Assembly (NCBI RefSeq): GCF_001659605.2
Contig: NC_035172.2
Coordinates: forward strand, 21,311,973-21,375,972
Direction of reading: 5' to 3'
DNA: 64,000 nucleotides
Origin: Manihot esculenta
Lineage: Eukaryota > Streptophyta > Magnoliopsida > Malpighiales > Euphorbiaceae
This document shows positions 46,378 through 58,286 of the stretch, piece after piece (the stretch's first letter is position 1; each line of letters starts with the position of its first letter). The position numbers were made by a program, and so were the translations under genes. The notes under the pieces were generated by a model. That model saw only the letters and a list, made by a program, of their open reading frames with translations, was not told the origin of the DNA and searched no databases.

Positions 46378-46833
46378 TTTCAAACCGACATAGATGACTT
46401 CAGATCGCAGTCAGGATTCATATTCATATTAAATGGTGGAGCTGTTAGTTGAAAAAGTTCCAAGTAGAGCACTGTAGCAGATTCTACAACAGAAGCTGAG
46501 TATATAGCAGCATCAGATGCAACTAAAGAGGCAGTCTGGATGAAGAAGTTCATCACAGAGTTGGAAGTGGTTCCCAGCATTGCAAATCCTATAGACCTTT
46601 ATTATGGTAATAACGGTGCCATAGCACATGCAAAGGAGCCCAGATCTCACCAGAGATCTAAACATATACTCAGGCGATATCACCTTATTCGAGAGATCAT
46701 TGATAGAGGAGATATCAAAATATGCAAAGTAGACACAAATGAGAGCATTGCAAATCCATTGACCAAGCCTCTTTCACAGGTCAAGCATGATCAGCACACT
46801 AGGTCTATGGGTATTAGATACTTATATGATTAG
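46378..46833 (+). pseudogene. Copia C RNase H, second part
   Basis: Resumes the copia frame after E: DIDDFRSQSGFIFILNGGAVS, then two in-frame stops (46450 and 46465 area), then STTEAEYIAASDATKEAVW, YYGNNGAIAHAKEP, RSKHILRRYHLIREII and NPLTKPL, ending YLYD with a stop at 46831. These are the conserved copia RNase H motifs including the SKHI block. Confidence 0.9.
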
Positions 46834-46840
46834 GCCTAGT

Positions 46841-46853
46841 ACAAGTGGGAGAT
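46841..46853 (+). promoter_or_regulatory. Polypurine tract of copia C
   Basis: ACAAGTGGGAGAT immediately before the 3' LTR start; AAGTGGGAGA-type tracts are standard for copia elements. Confidence 0.8.
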
Positions 46854-47339
46854 TGTTAGTGTCGTTTTGGTTATTAATAAAAGAAGTTTTCATCATTATT
46901 ATTTGTTTGCATGTTACATAATAATGATTATCATCCCTGGTTACTTATTATTATGTTGATAATTGTTATAGATTATAGGAAGTAAATATATTAATATAGG
47001 AAGTAAATATTGATAGATGGGTTAGTTGCTTAATCTTAGGGATTGTATAATCATAGACTTGATTTTCCTTCATGTTTAGATACCGTCTTTTATATATAAA
47101 TAGGTTGTAATCTTTATCATGAAATACAACAACAAAATATTATCTTTATACATGGTATCAGAACCAGGTTCGTAGAGATTTATTTTTTTCTCTCTCGTCA
47201 AGTCTTAAATATTTGGAGACTCAGGACTTCTGTTCATTTGTGTTATCCATCTAGGATAATATTTGTCTCTCACTGTTCATCTAAAGAGGATGCCAAAGTC
47301 GCCTTGCAGCTCTCTTGTCAGATTTGTGGTTTGTTTGCC

Positions 47340-47690
47340 GTTTGGGGTTGGGTGGAGGCTTTTTTTGATACTATTCATTTGGGTTACCCATAAAGAGTAA
47401 CTTTTGAAGATTTAGGAGACTGTTTGTTTGGGTTACCCATAAAAGGATAACATTTGGAGACTTAGAGTTCTGTTCATTTGGGTTACTCATAAAGGGTAAA
47501 ATTTGGAGACTTAGGGCTCTGTTCATTTGGATTACTCATAAAGGGTAACATTTGGAGACTTATGGCTCTGTTTATTTGGGTTACTCATAAAGGGTAACAT
47601 TTAGAGATTTAGGACTCTGTTCATTTGGTTATCCATAAAGGGTAACATTTGGAAATTTAGGACTCTGTTCATCAGGTATTGTTTATGGGA
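47340..47690 (+). repeat. Minisatellite inside the short copia derivative
   Basis: About six imperfect copies of a unit of roughly 55 bp containing TTCATTTGGGTTACTCATAA and AGGGTAACATTTGGAGACTT. Confidence 0.8.
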
Positions 47691-47773
47691 ATTATTCATC
47701 GGGTACTGTTCACGAGTCATGAGTACTGTTCATCGAGTACTGTTTACAGATTCGAAATTCTATTCACAGTAAG

Positions 47774-48086
47774 GTGATTAGTCCTATTAATCATTCTGAA
47801 TTTGTTAAAGAATTAATGGAGTATTTGGAATTTCTATATTCTGGCAAAGAGAATATTTCTCGTATTTATGATGTGTGTAAAGCATTTTACCAAGCTGAGA
47901 TGGTCTCCCGTTATAGTGTTGAACCTGAATGTCGAGTCATGGCAAAAACCATTTGTGAAGTTTTGTGGGTACGTCAATTATTGGAAGAAGTTGGGTTCAC
48001 AAATTCGGTGTCTGCTAAGTTGTATGGGACGAGTTGATTATATATGTAACAAGTTGGGCATGATTAACATTTATGCTCCAACTTGA
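47774..48086 (+). pseudogene. Gag-to-RNase H relic of the short copia derivative
   Basis: The frame at 47774 reads ELMEYLEFLYSGKENISRIYDVCKAFYQAE, a copia gag segment, then switches to VMAKTICEVLWVRQLLEEVG, the end of copia RNase H. A second frame gives YICNKLGMINIYAPT, the usual C-terminal motif just before the polypurine tract. Protease, integrase and RT are deleted. The tract itself is degenerate (TTGAGACGGAG). Confidence 0.75.
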
Positions 48087-49618
48087 GACGGAGTGTTATA
48101 GATTATAAGTAAATATATTAATATAGGAAGTAAATATTGATAGATGGGTTAGTTGCTTAATCTTAGGGATTGTAGAATCATAGACTTGATTTTCCTTCAT
48201 GTTTAGATACCGTATTTTATATATAAATAGGTTGTAATCTTTATCATGAAATACAACAACAAAATATTATCTTTCTACAATAATAATAAAATATAATTGG
48301 TATGATTATTGATTGATAATCATGAGATGATTATGTATATGTTGATATAATTCAATAATCATAAATACTTGTTAGAGAACAAAGTATTGGATGGACCCGC
48401 ATTGAGATCACTACATGGTCATTGTCATAAGTGAATCTCAAAGTAGTTATGTCTTAATCCTTTGACTTGAGATTGTCATAATTTCCAACATAAGGACTAT
48501 TTTGTTTTGACATAACCAAACATTGTCTTTAATCGGACAATCATAAAGGTTATGATTGAGCATAATAGAAATTATGTAGAGGATAATGAACAATCAAGAT
48601 AGGATTTGTCCCTCTCTATGAGAGAGATATCTTCTGGGCCTCTCGATAAGTGAGACTGAGAAATGCATGGCCGTGCTCAAATGAATTGATAGTGTGATCA
48701 ATATCATTTGAATTTATCAGTCTACTTAGAGATCGAGAAATCATAAGTTTGAACATTATAAGTTTGACATTGACCATGACTTATGTTCAAACTAGATATC
48801 GTGTGACAAAGGGATTAATTCATGTTCTATTTATTAGGCTTTATTGGACTATTGATCCTCATATTAGTTAGGTAGTCATAATGTCTTGCTAGAGACCACT
48901 TATGACTTATGGGCCTTGTGGGACTGGACCTATTGCCAATTAATGTGAGCCTATTGGGTCACACACAAAAGAACGTTGTTGATGTGCTATGTCATATTAA
49001 TGGGCTAAAAGCCCAAAGACCATTAATATAATTAATAATAATAAAGTGTTATTATTATTAATCATTAATATAATTAATAATAATAATAAAGTGTTATTAT
49101 TATTAATTATTTATTATTATGAGATAATAATATTTAAAAGATCTGCATTCTATCTGTAAGTGTTACAGATAAAGGACTCTATCACATAAGATATTTGAGT
49201 ATCTACGAGATTGTGATAGTGGGTTCTGAGTACAACTCTTTCAGGAAAAGAGTTGGTGGAAAACAAAAGACTGAAATATATAAATACTCCTAATACGAAT
49301 TGTGGGGGTGGACGACGTTTTGAGAAAACTCAGTCTAAAAGATTGCAGATTGTGGAGCACATAATCTATCTATCTTTGAGAGGCTAGCACTCTAGAAGGA
49401 TAGAAGACGTTCGTGTGGATACCATAGAGGGTGTTCGTTTGAAAAGGCAGCACCATCAGTCCGGTATTGTATCTTCTTAACGAGATTAACAGGTTAGTCT
49501 CATATCCATCTTTTGAATTAAACGAAGCACTCGGATTCTGGGAAAGGAAATCAACAGAGATTTTATTTTTCCGCTGCGCAACTGGGTTGCAATAATCTCA
49601 GGATTTTCCAACAGAAAC

Positions 49619-50429
49619 TAAGGTTGTTTTAATGGATTTTGAGATCTGAACATAAACTGTTTGTCTTTAGTTTGTTTAATATTCATACAATTTGGTGCTT
49701 GAATCTATTATTACTTTGTTGTTTTGATCAAATTGGCCACTTGATTCTTAATTGCAAGGTAATTAATTGTTAGTTTGGATAATTTTAAGTCCGTAATTGC
49801 TTGAATTGTTCAAACATAAGAACACTTGGTGTAACAACTAAGAAATTGTGTGATCTAGCAACATCTCATGTGTTTGAGTAGCTAGGATTGGATCTCTCTT
49901 TTTCTTAATGCAATTGGCAATTGTTTTGATGCCTAAGGCCCAAGGACGTTGCTTGGCAATTTGTTAATTAGTAATTAATTAGAGGATGTTCCCTAATTGA
50001 TTTAATCATAAGGAGAGACATGGTGGTGAGAAGCGTTTTCCATCTCCATAACTGATCTGTTAAGTTAATCTAAAGAACATAAGTTTCAATGATCAGTCCA
50101 AACAACCAAAGTGGATCCATCTCTTCAACTAGACCTTTCTCATATTGATTTCTCTTTTATTTTAATTATTCGCTCATTTAATTGCTTTCAGTAGTTTGTT
50201 AATCAAATCAATCTCAAACTCCCCATTTTACTTTTACTGCAATTTATTTTTATTCTGCTTTCAGTTGCTTGCTTTCAGTTTTTCATTCAGTTAATTCTCT
50301 TAGTCTTGTTAAGAAAAATAGATTAGTTTTCAATTCTCTGTGGATTCGATCCTTTACCACTATCTGCAGTAGTAATATTGTTGATAACCGGAAAGGTTAT
50401 TTTTGACCGGTTTCAACAACCGCGAGTCA
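49619..50429 (+). repeat. Athila-like LTR, plus strand, second part
   Basis: Continues 11044-11959 after copia C, ending CGCGAGTCA at 50429, then AAAATTG, the same spacer and first primer-site bases as in the minus-strand element, after which similarity is lost. Inverted counterpart of 10022-10830. Confidence 0.68.
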
Positions 50430-50454
50430 AAAATTGCAGTAGTAATACATTGTT

Positions 50455-52815
50455 CACTACAAAAAAACTGTGAAATTGCGACCAAAATTAGCGACCAAAA
50501 TTTTTAGTTGCTATATAGCAACCAATCAGCGACCATTATGCTACTACATGAATAAGATAATATTTTTATTTAATAAAAAGCTCAACGACCAAAAATTGGT
50601 CGTTATTTGGTCGCTATTTAGCGACCAAATATTAAATCGTCGCTAAATTTATCGGGAATTAGTGGCGCGAAATATTTGCCACCATATTTGCGATGAAATT
50701 GCGATTATTTTTTGAGTGGGAATATAATGTTATAATTTGCGACTATATTTAGCGACTAATTAGTTTAGTCGCTAAACAACGACCAATCAGCAATTAATCA
50801 GCGACTATTTTATTTTTAAAATTTTAATTTAATTTTTAATTAAATTTTATTTTATTTAAAATTAAGATTAAATATACTGTTAAAATATTTTTTTATAATT
50901 TTACGTATATTCTTATTTTTAGTACAATTTATTTTAAAAAATAATTTAAAATATTGTTATTGTAAATTAATACAGTATAATATTTTAATACAATAAAACT
51001 ATATTATTTATCTTTAAAAAATTTATACTATTAAAGACAAAATTAATAAACATATAGTATAAAACATTTTAAATAATATAAACTATAAAAATAAAATCTT
51101 AATTGAAAGATAAAAAATAAACCTAAATAAACAAATCTGCTATCAAAATAACCCTTAAATTCCAACCCTAAATCTCTCTCAACTCTTAAGTCTACTGCCG
51201 TCCTCCCCTCCCCCATTCGGCCTCTCCGTCACTCCTCTGGTACAGCCGTGCGCCTCCTGCCGATCGTTCCTCTGCTCCACGCTGTCAACGTCGTTCTGCG
51301 TCCGGTTCCTGCGTCCGCTAGTCTGCTTGCTTCTTTGCTCTTCTCCGCCGCTTCCTCTGCTCCAGTCTTGCCGTCTGGTGCTGCTTCTCGCCGCGTCCTC
51401 TGTCACTGCAGGTTTGGATGGATATTTTGAAATTGTGATTTCAGATGTGTGCTTTCTGAGGTTTGTGAGATCTAAATATTATGGTTAAAGAGGAACAAAA
51501 CACGACTAAATCTTTAATTATTTTAACTAAAAAAATTAATTAATTAATTTTAACTTAAAAAATTAATTTATTTATTTTAAGTTAAAAAATTAAGTAATTA
51601 ATTTTTAATTGAAAAATTAACTTAAAAAATTAATAACTTAAAAAATTACTTAATTTTTAATTGAAAACTAATACATTTCTAAAATAAAAAGTCCTAATAG
51701 TTTTTTTAAATATATTTTTTAGTTAAGTTGTAAACTATTTTTTTATTATTATATATCTTTATCAGTGTATATGTATATCTAATTAAGTTATTATTATTAA
51801 TTTCACTCAATTTAAATTATTAATTTTAAAAAATACAATTTTATATTGAAACCCTAATTCTAAAATCACATTGCATCCCTCACTCACTCTCCTTACTGCC
51901 GACAGCCACTTTCCTCACTCACATTCTTCCCTTACTCACTACCGACATCCCTCTTCCTTACTCTAACTCACTTGTGCTCTCTCTCCCCCTTCTCCTCTCC
52001 TCCCTGCTCTCTCTCTCGCTCGCTCTCTCTCGCTCGCTCTCGCACGGTCTCTCTCGCTCGCTCTCGCACGGTCTCTCTCGCTCGCTCTCGCACGGTCTCT
52101 CTCGCTCGGTCTCGCTCGGTCTCTCTCGCTCGGTCTCTCTCGCTCGCTCTCGCTCAGTCTCTCTCGCTCAGTCTCTCTCGGTCTCTCTCGCTCGCTCTCT
52201 CTCGCTCGTTCCTTCGCTTTCTCTCTTGGATTTCTATTGCTTCTCTCTCCTTAACTCTGTAAGTGAATCCTTACTTTGTAAATTTGAATATTTACTTTAT
52301 CACTTTGATTCCTTTGATTTTTTTTTTCTATTTCTTAAATTTAGAAGTTATATTTGATTTTTTTATATAAATGTGTTGAAAGAGTGTGATTCCAAGAATT
52401 ATGTGAAATTAGGAATTTTGAGAAGCCAATATGGTGAGTCCAGCTATTGTACTAAGAGTCTTAGATACATCACTTTTGGCTTACCTGATTATGAACGACT
52501 TCTGCAGAAGCTTTGATGTGAAACTGAAGAAGTCACTGTTTGTCATCTGCTGCATTTGATTACCTTGCTCCCTTGTGTTAGCATTTAAGGTGCATTTAAT
52601 TTCTCTTTTTTTTTTGAAATTTACTATAGTGTTATTTATGCAGCTTTTTAGCATGTATAGGAAAATATATATCTCGTAATTTGGAAAAATTCATGATAAT
52701 ACTAAATATCTTTTTTTTGCTGTTATTTTTAATTTTTATTTTACATTTGGAAGTTTGATCATAAGCTAGCTGCATTTCTGGTTCTGCAGCCTTCATGTTG
52801 AATCAAGTTTGTCCT
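50455..52815 (+). mobile_element. CACTA-like transposon end and internal sequence, partial
   Basis: Begins CACTACAAAAAAACTGTG, a CACTA/Spm-type terminus, preceded by GTT, a possible 3-bp target copy. Subterminal repeats of GCGACCAAA and GTCGCTA in both orientations fill 50480-50810, as in CACTA elements. 50810-51140 and 51460-51860 are AT-rich with ATTAATT repeats. 51150-51420 is GC-rich and exon-like. 52380-52815 shows no recognised feature. No transposase is visible and the other terminus is not in view; gypsy J interrupts it at 52816. Confidence 0.65.
51990..52210 (+). repeat. CTCTCTCGCTCG-type pyrimidine-rich microsatellite
   Basis: Long imperfect array of CTCTCTCGCTCG, some units with CACGGT. 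Reading frames through it are low-complexity Ser/Arg/Leu repeats and not real genes. Confidence 0.9.
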
Positions 52816-55131
52816 TGTAACGACCCGAAAATCGGACCGCTACCGGCGCTAGGATCCAGGTCGGCTTAAGGCCGCCGGGACCCGTAGCAAGCCTAACATG
52901 CATCCTGTGAACCTGATTAATCCCATACATGATCAACAACATACATAAAAATTAAAACTTTTCTTTCATTCATTCTCTCATACACCAACTCAACCTGTGC
53001 ATGCACTAAACATAATCATAAACATTGGCCCCTCTGTGGGACCTCATCAATGCCCCCAATGGGTGGCATAACATGTGTTGAGTTGGTTTACATAAGCATT
53101 ACAAAACCTCTAAGATCATGTATTAAAAGGGATACCATACACATAGGGTCAAGCACAATCTCTAATCCTCAATGTCATTACATTACATAACTATTCACAA
53201 CTCTACATCATTATACAATTTGTCATGTCCACATTCTAGCTATTACATACATAAGACTTCATTACTCTTGCTGACCTCCTGGTCTACCCTGTACCTGCAA
53301 GCCTGGGGGTTAAGGGAGAGGGGTGAGCTACGAGAGTCCAGTGAGCAGAATAATAAAACATTTGGAACATATGATAACATGAAATGCATCACATCACAGC
53401 TAATCACATCAAGGATGAATTTGTCACCAATAGTCCTCTACATGGTCCAACTGTGCCAGGGGCGTAGAATGGGCCTCACTGGTCTTTCTCTTACATAATC
53501 ATAACATAGCATAACATAACATTCCAACTGTGCCAGGGGCGTAGAATGGGCCTCACTGGTCTTTCTCTTACATGGTGCCAGGGGCGTAGAATGGGCCTCG
53601 CTGGTCTTCCGTACCGTATCATCATCATATCATAACGTATGAGGACTAAAGGATCATTAAACATTCATCCGCACCATCAACATATTATGCAATGCAACAT
53701 ATTCGTGAGTTCTAATGCAAGCACCCTATTATATATCATGGCATTCATGATGCGTGAATCATGCTAAAACTGGTTTATTTATTTAAAAGCATAAGAGTTA
53801 TTCCACTCACCTCTGGGTAGCTCTGACTAGACACTGGAGCAGTTGACTCACTGCTGGGGTCATCGGTTCCTCGGGTCCGAACCTACACAGGTGGACTCAA
53901 ATGAGGGACCAACATACTATAACATGACTCTAAAAACATCCCCCAAAAATCCTCTAAAACACCTCAAAACATCCATGCAAAACATGCAAAGGAAGGCTGG
54001 ACAGGGCACTTTCGGCGGCAGGTTCGGCGGCCGAAAGTCCCTCCAGAGCCGAAAGTCAGGCAGGTTCGGCGGCACCTACGGCGGCCGAAACTCCCAGTCA
54101 GAGGCGAAACTCATGCATGTTCGGCGGCACTTTCGGCGGCCGAAACTCCCAGACAAAGACGAAAGTCTCCTTTCGGGGGCAAGCTTCGGCAGCCGAAGGC
54201 TGCTTCTACAAGCATGTTCGGCGGCCGAAAGTTCCTTCGGCTGCCGAACCTGGTTTCTCCTTTAGTGGCAGAAACTCAGCTCTTCTATGCATATATGCCT
54301 CCCAAACCATCCAACATGCATAAACCTATTCTACAACACATACACAAGCATACTAGGGGCTTCAAACTAACTAAAACCCCATCTACAACACATCAAACAT
54401 GCATTTGCAAGCCACATTGTTCAAAAACACAACATTAACTCAAAAACCTAACTATAAGCTAAACATGCATTCTACCCCATAGATCTTCATAAAACTTACT
54501 TAAAACATGCATTGAGCTTAAGATCGGCTCTTACCTCGTGAAGATCGAGAGAGAGACGACCTAATCTTGGAGATGGGAGATTTACAACTTCCTTAGGTCT
54601 CCAAGCTCAAAACTTGCTCAAAACTTGAAAATCTTCAAAACAAAGTAAAAACTTGTGAAAATCATGAAAGATTTGAAGGAAGAACTCAAAGATTGGTAAG
54701 GGACGGCGGAGAGCTCACCTTGGCCAAAAATGGGGAAAAAGCTCGCCCGTTTTCGGTTAAGGGACCCTTTTATAGTGGCTGGCCAGGCCATGTTCGGGGG
54801 CCAAACGTGCCTTCGCATGCATGCCATGTTCGACGGCCGAACTTGAGGTTCGGCGGCCGAACCTGGACTTCCCTCACTTATGCCTTCGGGGGCCTAAGGC
54901 ACACCCAAAATGCTTGCATGTTCGGCGGCCGAACTTGAGGTTCGGCGGCCGAACCTGGGTTTTCCTCCAAGGTTGTTTTCATGCAAAAACTCATTTTCCT
55001 TTTTACTTAAAAGCATCAAATACATTAAATCATTTTATGAAAACATGGTTTTACCCTTCTAGAGGTCTCCGACATCCGAGATTCCACCGGACGGTAGGAA
55101 TTCCGATACCGGAGTCTAGCCGAATATTACA
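52816..55131 (-). repeat. 3' LTR of gypsy element J (E family), minus strand
   Basis: Plus-strand ends TGTAACGACCC and GAATATTACA; 2,316 bp, inverse of the E-type LTR. TATA box at 54768-54774 (minus). Clusters at about 54010-54250 and 54790-54950. Tandem units containing GCCAGGGGCGTAGAATGGGCC at about 53450-53610. The left flank GTCCT is the expected duplication; its partner is out of view. Confidence 0.9.
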
Positions 55132-55165
55132 TTCTCCCCCCTTAAGAACATTCGTCCCCGAATGT
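55132..55165 (-). promoter_or_regulatory. Polypurine tract and hairpin of element J
   Basis: Minus strand: CATTCGGGGACGAATG hairpin (plus 55149-55164), then TTAAGGGGGGAGAA before the LTR. Confidence 0.8.
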
Positions 55166-55238
55166 TCACCAACTAACACATAGCATGGCATAAACATATC
55201 ATACATACAAAGCACATAAAACTCACAAGGAACTAACC

Positions 55239-56183
55239 TCAGAAAAGATAAGGGTACTGCTGGAGCACGGACTCCCGTGTCTCCCAGGTGCACTCCTCCA
55301 TATTGTGGTGGTTCCAAAGGACCTTCACCATCAGGATTTCCTTGTTTCTCAGCTTCCTGATCTGGGTGTCTAGGATCCGTACTGGCTGTTCAACATAGGT
55401 GAGATCTTCTTGGATCTCCACATCAGGCTCACTAAGAACCTTACTCGAATCTGACACGAACTTCCTCAACATGGAAACATGGAAAACCGAATGGATTCTT
55501 TCCATTGAAGCAGGTAAATCCAGCTTGTATGACACATTCCCAATCTTTTGCAAGACTTCAAAGGGTCCGATGTATCGTGGGGCTAGTTTACCTTTCTTCC
55601 CAAAGTGAACCACTCCTTTCATTGGAGACACCTTGAGCAATACCAGATCCCCCTCCTGAAACTCTACTTGCCGTCTGCGGATGTCTGCATAACTCTTCTG
55701 TCTGCTTGCAGCAGTCTTGATCCTTTCTCTGATTATGGGTACCACCCTGCTGGTAATCTCTACTAGCTCAGGCCCTGCCAAGGCCTTCTCTCCAACTTCC
55801 TCCCAGCAAACAGGTGACCTGCACTTTCTTCCATACAAAGCTTCATATGGAGCCATCCCGATGCTAGCATGATGGCTGTTATTGTAGGCAAACTCCACCA
55901 AAGGTAGATGCTGCATCCAAGAATCGCCAAAGTACAACACACACATTCTGAGCATATCCTCGATAGTCTGGATGGTCCTTTCTGACTGTCCATCAGTCTG
56001 GGGGTGGAAGACAGTACTGAAATCCAACCTGGTACCCATGGCGTTCTGCAGACTCCGCCAAAACCTGGAGGTGAACTGGGGCCCTCTATCAGACACTATT
56101 GAAACAGGAACCCCATACAGCCTGACGATCTCATCTACATACACCTGTGCCAACTTGTCCATAGAATAGCCACTCCTGACAGG
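55239..56183 (-). pseudogene. Element J integrase C-terminal part, truncated by L
   Basis: Open from 56183 to a stop at 55239: [34 protein letters not shown] (second catalytic Asp), [14 protein letters not shown] (Glu), [11 protein letters not shown], and the chromodomain-like tail ending YPYLF. The first catalytic Asp and everything upstream lie beyond the insertion at 56184. No stop in the visible part, so J may have been intact before L inserted. Confidence 0.9.
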
Positions 56184-58271
56184 TGTAATACCCGACTAGA
56201 CTCCGGTATCGGAATTCCTACCGTCCGGTGGAATCTTGGATGTCGGAAGCCTCTAGTAGGGTAGAAACATGTTTTCATAAAATGTTTTAATGTATTTCAT
56301 GGTTTTAAGTAAAAAGGAAATGAGTTTTTGCATGAAAACAACCTTGGAGGAAAACCCAGGTTCGGCCGCCGAACATGTATGCATTTCGGGTGTGCCTTAG
56401 GCCCCCGAAGGCATGAGTGAGGGAAGTCCAGGTTCGGCCGCCGAACATGGCATGCATGCCGAGGCACGTTCGGCCCCCGAACGTGGCCTGGCCAGCCACT
56501 ATAAAAGGGTCCCTTAGCCGAAAACGGGCGAGTTTTTCTCCCCATTGTCGGCCAAGGTGAGCTCTCCGCCGTTCCTCACCAATCTTGAGTCTTTTCCTTC
56601 AGATCTTTTAAGATTTTCACAAGTTTTTGCTTTCTTTTGAAGAATTTCAAGTTTTGAGCAAGTTTTGAACTTGGAGACCCAAGGAGCTAAATCTCTCCCA
56701 ACTCCAAGTTTAGATCGCCTCTACTCTCGATCTTTAAGAGGTAAGAGTCGATCTCTAGCTTACATTATGTTTTAAACAAGTTTTATGCAAGTTCATGGGG
56801 TAGAAAATGCATGAGTAAGCTTATGTTGAGTTTATGGGTTTTTGAAGAATTTTTGAGCAATGTGGCTTGTAAATGTGTGTTTGATGTGTTGTAGTTGGGG
56901 TTTAAGGTAGTTTGAGACCCCTAGGAGCTTGTATGCATGTTTTGGTTGAGCTAAATGCATAATGGTATGAGTTTGGAGGCATTTGTGCATGTTTGAACCA
57001 AGTTTTTGCCCTTTGGGAGAAACCAGGTTCGGCAGCCGAAGGGACTTTCGGCCGCCGAACCCTCTTGTGGAGGCAGCCTTCGGCTGCCGAAGCTTGCCCC
57101 CGAAAGGGGACTTTCGTCTCTGTCTGGGAGTTTCGGCTGCCGAAAGTGCCGTCGAACATGCATGAGTTTTGCCTCTGTCTGGGAGTTTCGGCCGCCGAAC
57201 CTGCCTGACTTTCGGCTCTGGAGGGACTTTCGGCCGCCGAACCTACCGCCGAAAGTGCCCTGTCCAGCCTTCCTTTGCATGTTCTTACATGGATGTTTTG
57301 AGATGTTTTAGGGGGTTTTTGGGGGATGTTTTTAGAGTTATGTTCTAGTTGTTCGGTCCCTCATTTTAGTCCACCTGTGTAGGTTCGGACCCGAGGACCC
57401 GAGGACCTCAGCAGTGAGTCAGCTGCTTCAGTCAGTGTCAGAGCTAGCCAGAGGTGAGTGGAATAACTCTTATGCTTTCAAGTAAATAAATTAGTTTTGA
57501 GCATGTTCATGCATCACGGATGCCATGTGATATCTTAGGTTGTTTGCATTAGAAATCACGAATATGTTGCATTGCATAATATGTTGTTGATGTGGATGAA
57601 TGTTGAATGATCCATTAGCCCTCATATGTTATGACATGATGATATGATATGGAAGTCCAGGTGTGGCCTGCACTACGCCCCTGGCACTATGTAAGAGAAA
57701 GACCGGACGTGGTCTGCACTATGCCCCATGAGATCATATTTTACTGAGATGTTTTACTGTTCTACTCACTGGGCTATAGAGCTCATCCCACTCCCTTAAC
57801 CCCAGTTTTGCAGGTTCAGTGTACAGTGTACAGGGACAGTCCAGCAGAGTAGAGAAAGAATAAAGAGATTTGTAATGTAATAGCTTAGAGTGGACATGTA
57901 ATATTAAAGAGATGTAATAGTTGTGTATCAAGTTAGAAATGTGCTTGATCTAGTGATGTATGTTTTATACATGATCTGTATATGTATATATGTTTTGCTG
58001 TATGTGAAAAACTAGGCTTAACAGGTATGAGATAACTCATCTAGAGCAAGCTCTAGTCAGGGGTACAGAGTACAGAGTACAGAGTACAGAGATAGTGCAT
58101 GCACAGGTTAAGCCTTGGTTCAGAAAAGAGTTTTTATTTTCATAGAAAATGTATGATCATGTATGAGTTTTACAGGTACACAGAGAGTATAGCAGGCTTG
58201 CTACGGGTTCCAGCGGCCTTAAGCCGACCTGAATCCTAGCGCCGGTGACGGTCCATTTTGGGGTAGTTACA
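56184..58271 (+). repeat. 5' LTR of gypsy element L, chimeric E-type/F-type
   Basis: 2,088 bp, TGTAATACCCGAC...GTAGTTACA. 56184 to about 57726 matches E-type LTRs (TATAAAA at 56500-56506, cluster at 57025-57255, start of the GTGGCCTGCACTACGCCCC minisatellite). From about 57727 (CATGAGATCATATTTTACTG) to the end it matches F-type LTRs (compare 23840-24309 and 36547-36632, with the GAGTACA run). Left flank ACAGG (56179-56183). Confidence 0.9.
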
Positions 58272-58274
58272 GAT

Positions 58275-58286
58275 TGGTATCAGAGC
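58275..58286 (+). promoter_or_regulatory. Primer binding site of element L
   Basis: TGGTATCAGAGC three bases after the LTR end, initiator Met-tRNA type. Confidence 0.93.

Larger units (their letters stand above)
46964..48279 (+). mobile_element. Short-LTR copia deletion derivative (non-autonomous)
   Basis: LTRs 46964-47152 (189 bp) and 48094-48279 (186 bp), TGTTATAG...CTACA/ATACA, with primer site TGGTATCAGAACC at 47153. The internal region is only 941 bp. Flanked by ATAAT (46959-46963 and 48280-48284); the uninterrupted copia LTR near 12100 confirms the insertion point. The two LTRs differ by a 3-base indel and few substitutions. Confidence 0.92.
11960..49613 (+). mobile_element. Ty1/copia element C, with nested insertions
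   Basis: Both ends are defined: the LTR start TGTTAGTG at 11960 and the LTR end CCAACA at 49613, flanked by GAAAC on both sides. Its own sequence is 11960-18160, 46378-46963 and 48285-49613. The remainder is gypsy element E and everything inside it, plus a short copia derivative. The gag-pol frame is broken many times. It resembles Tork/Angela-like copia elements, but I am not sure of the lineage. Confidence 0.88.
46854..49613 (+). repeat. 3' LTR of copia C, interrupted by a short copia derivative
   Basis: TGTTAGTGTCG...TTTTCCAACA. About 1.44 kb after removing 46964-48284. Relative to the 5' LTR and the 6814-7029 copy it lacks about 45 bases after the first ten. Confidence 0.88.

Noticed and set aside
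50370..50455. Duplicate GCAGTAGTAATA near the Athila LTR end and before the CACTA end as a target duplication
   Set aside because: Spacing and length do not fit LTR or CACTA target duplications; it may be local slippage or chance.
51179..51430. Overlapping frames on both strands in the GC-rich block
   Set aside because: No recognised domain, and both strands are open for a similar length, which is a base-composition effect. Kept only as a finding about a possible captured segment.
51972..52357. Leu/Ser/Arg-rich frames of up to 127 codons
   Set aside because: They are produced by the CTCTCTCGCTCG microsatellite; two frames give equally long low-complexity peptides.
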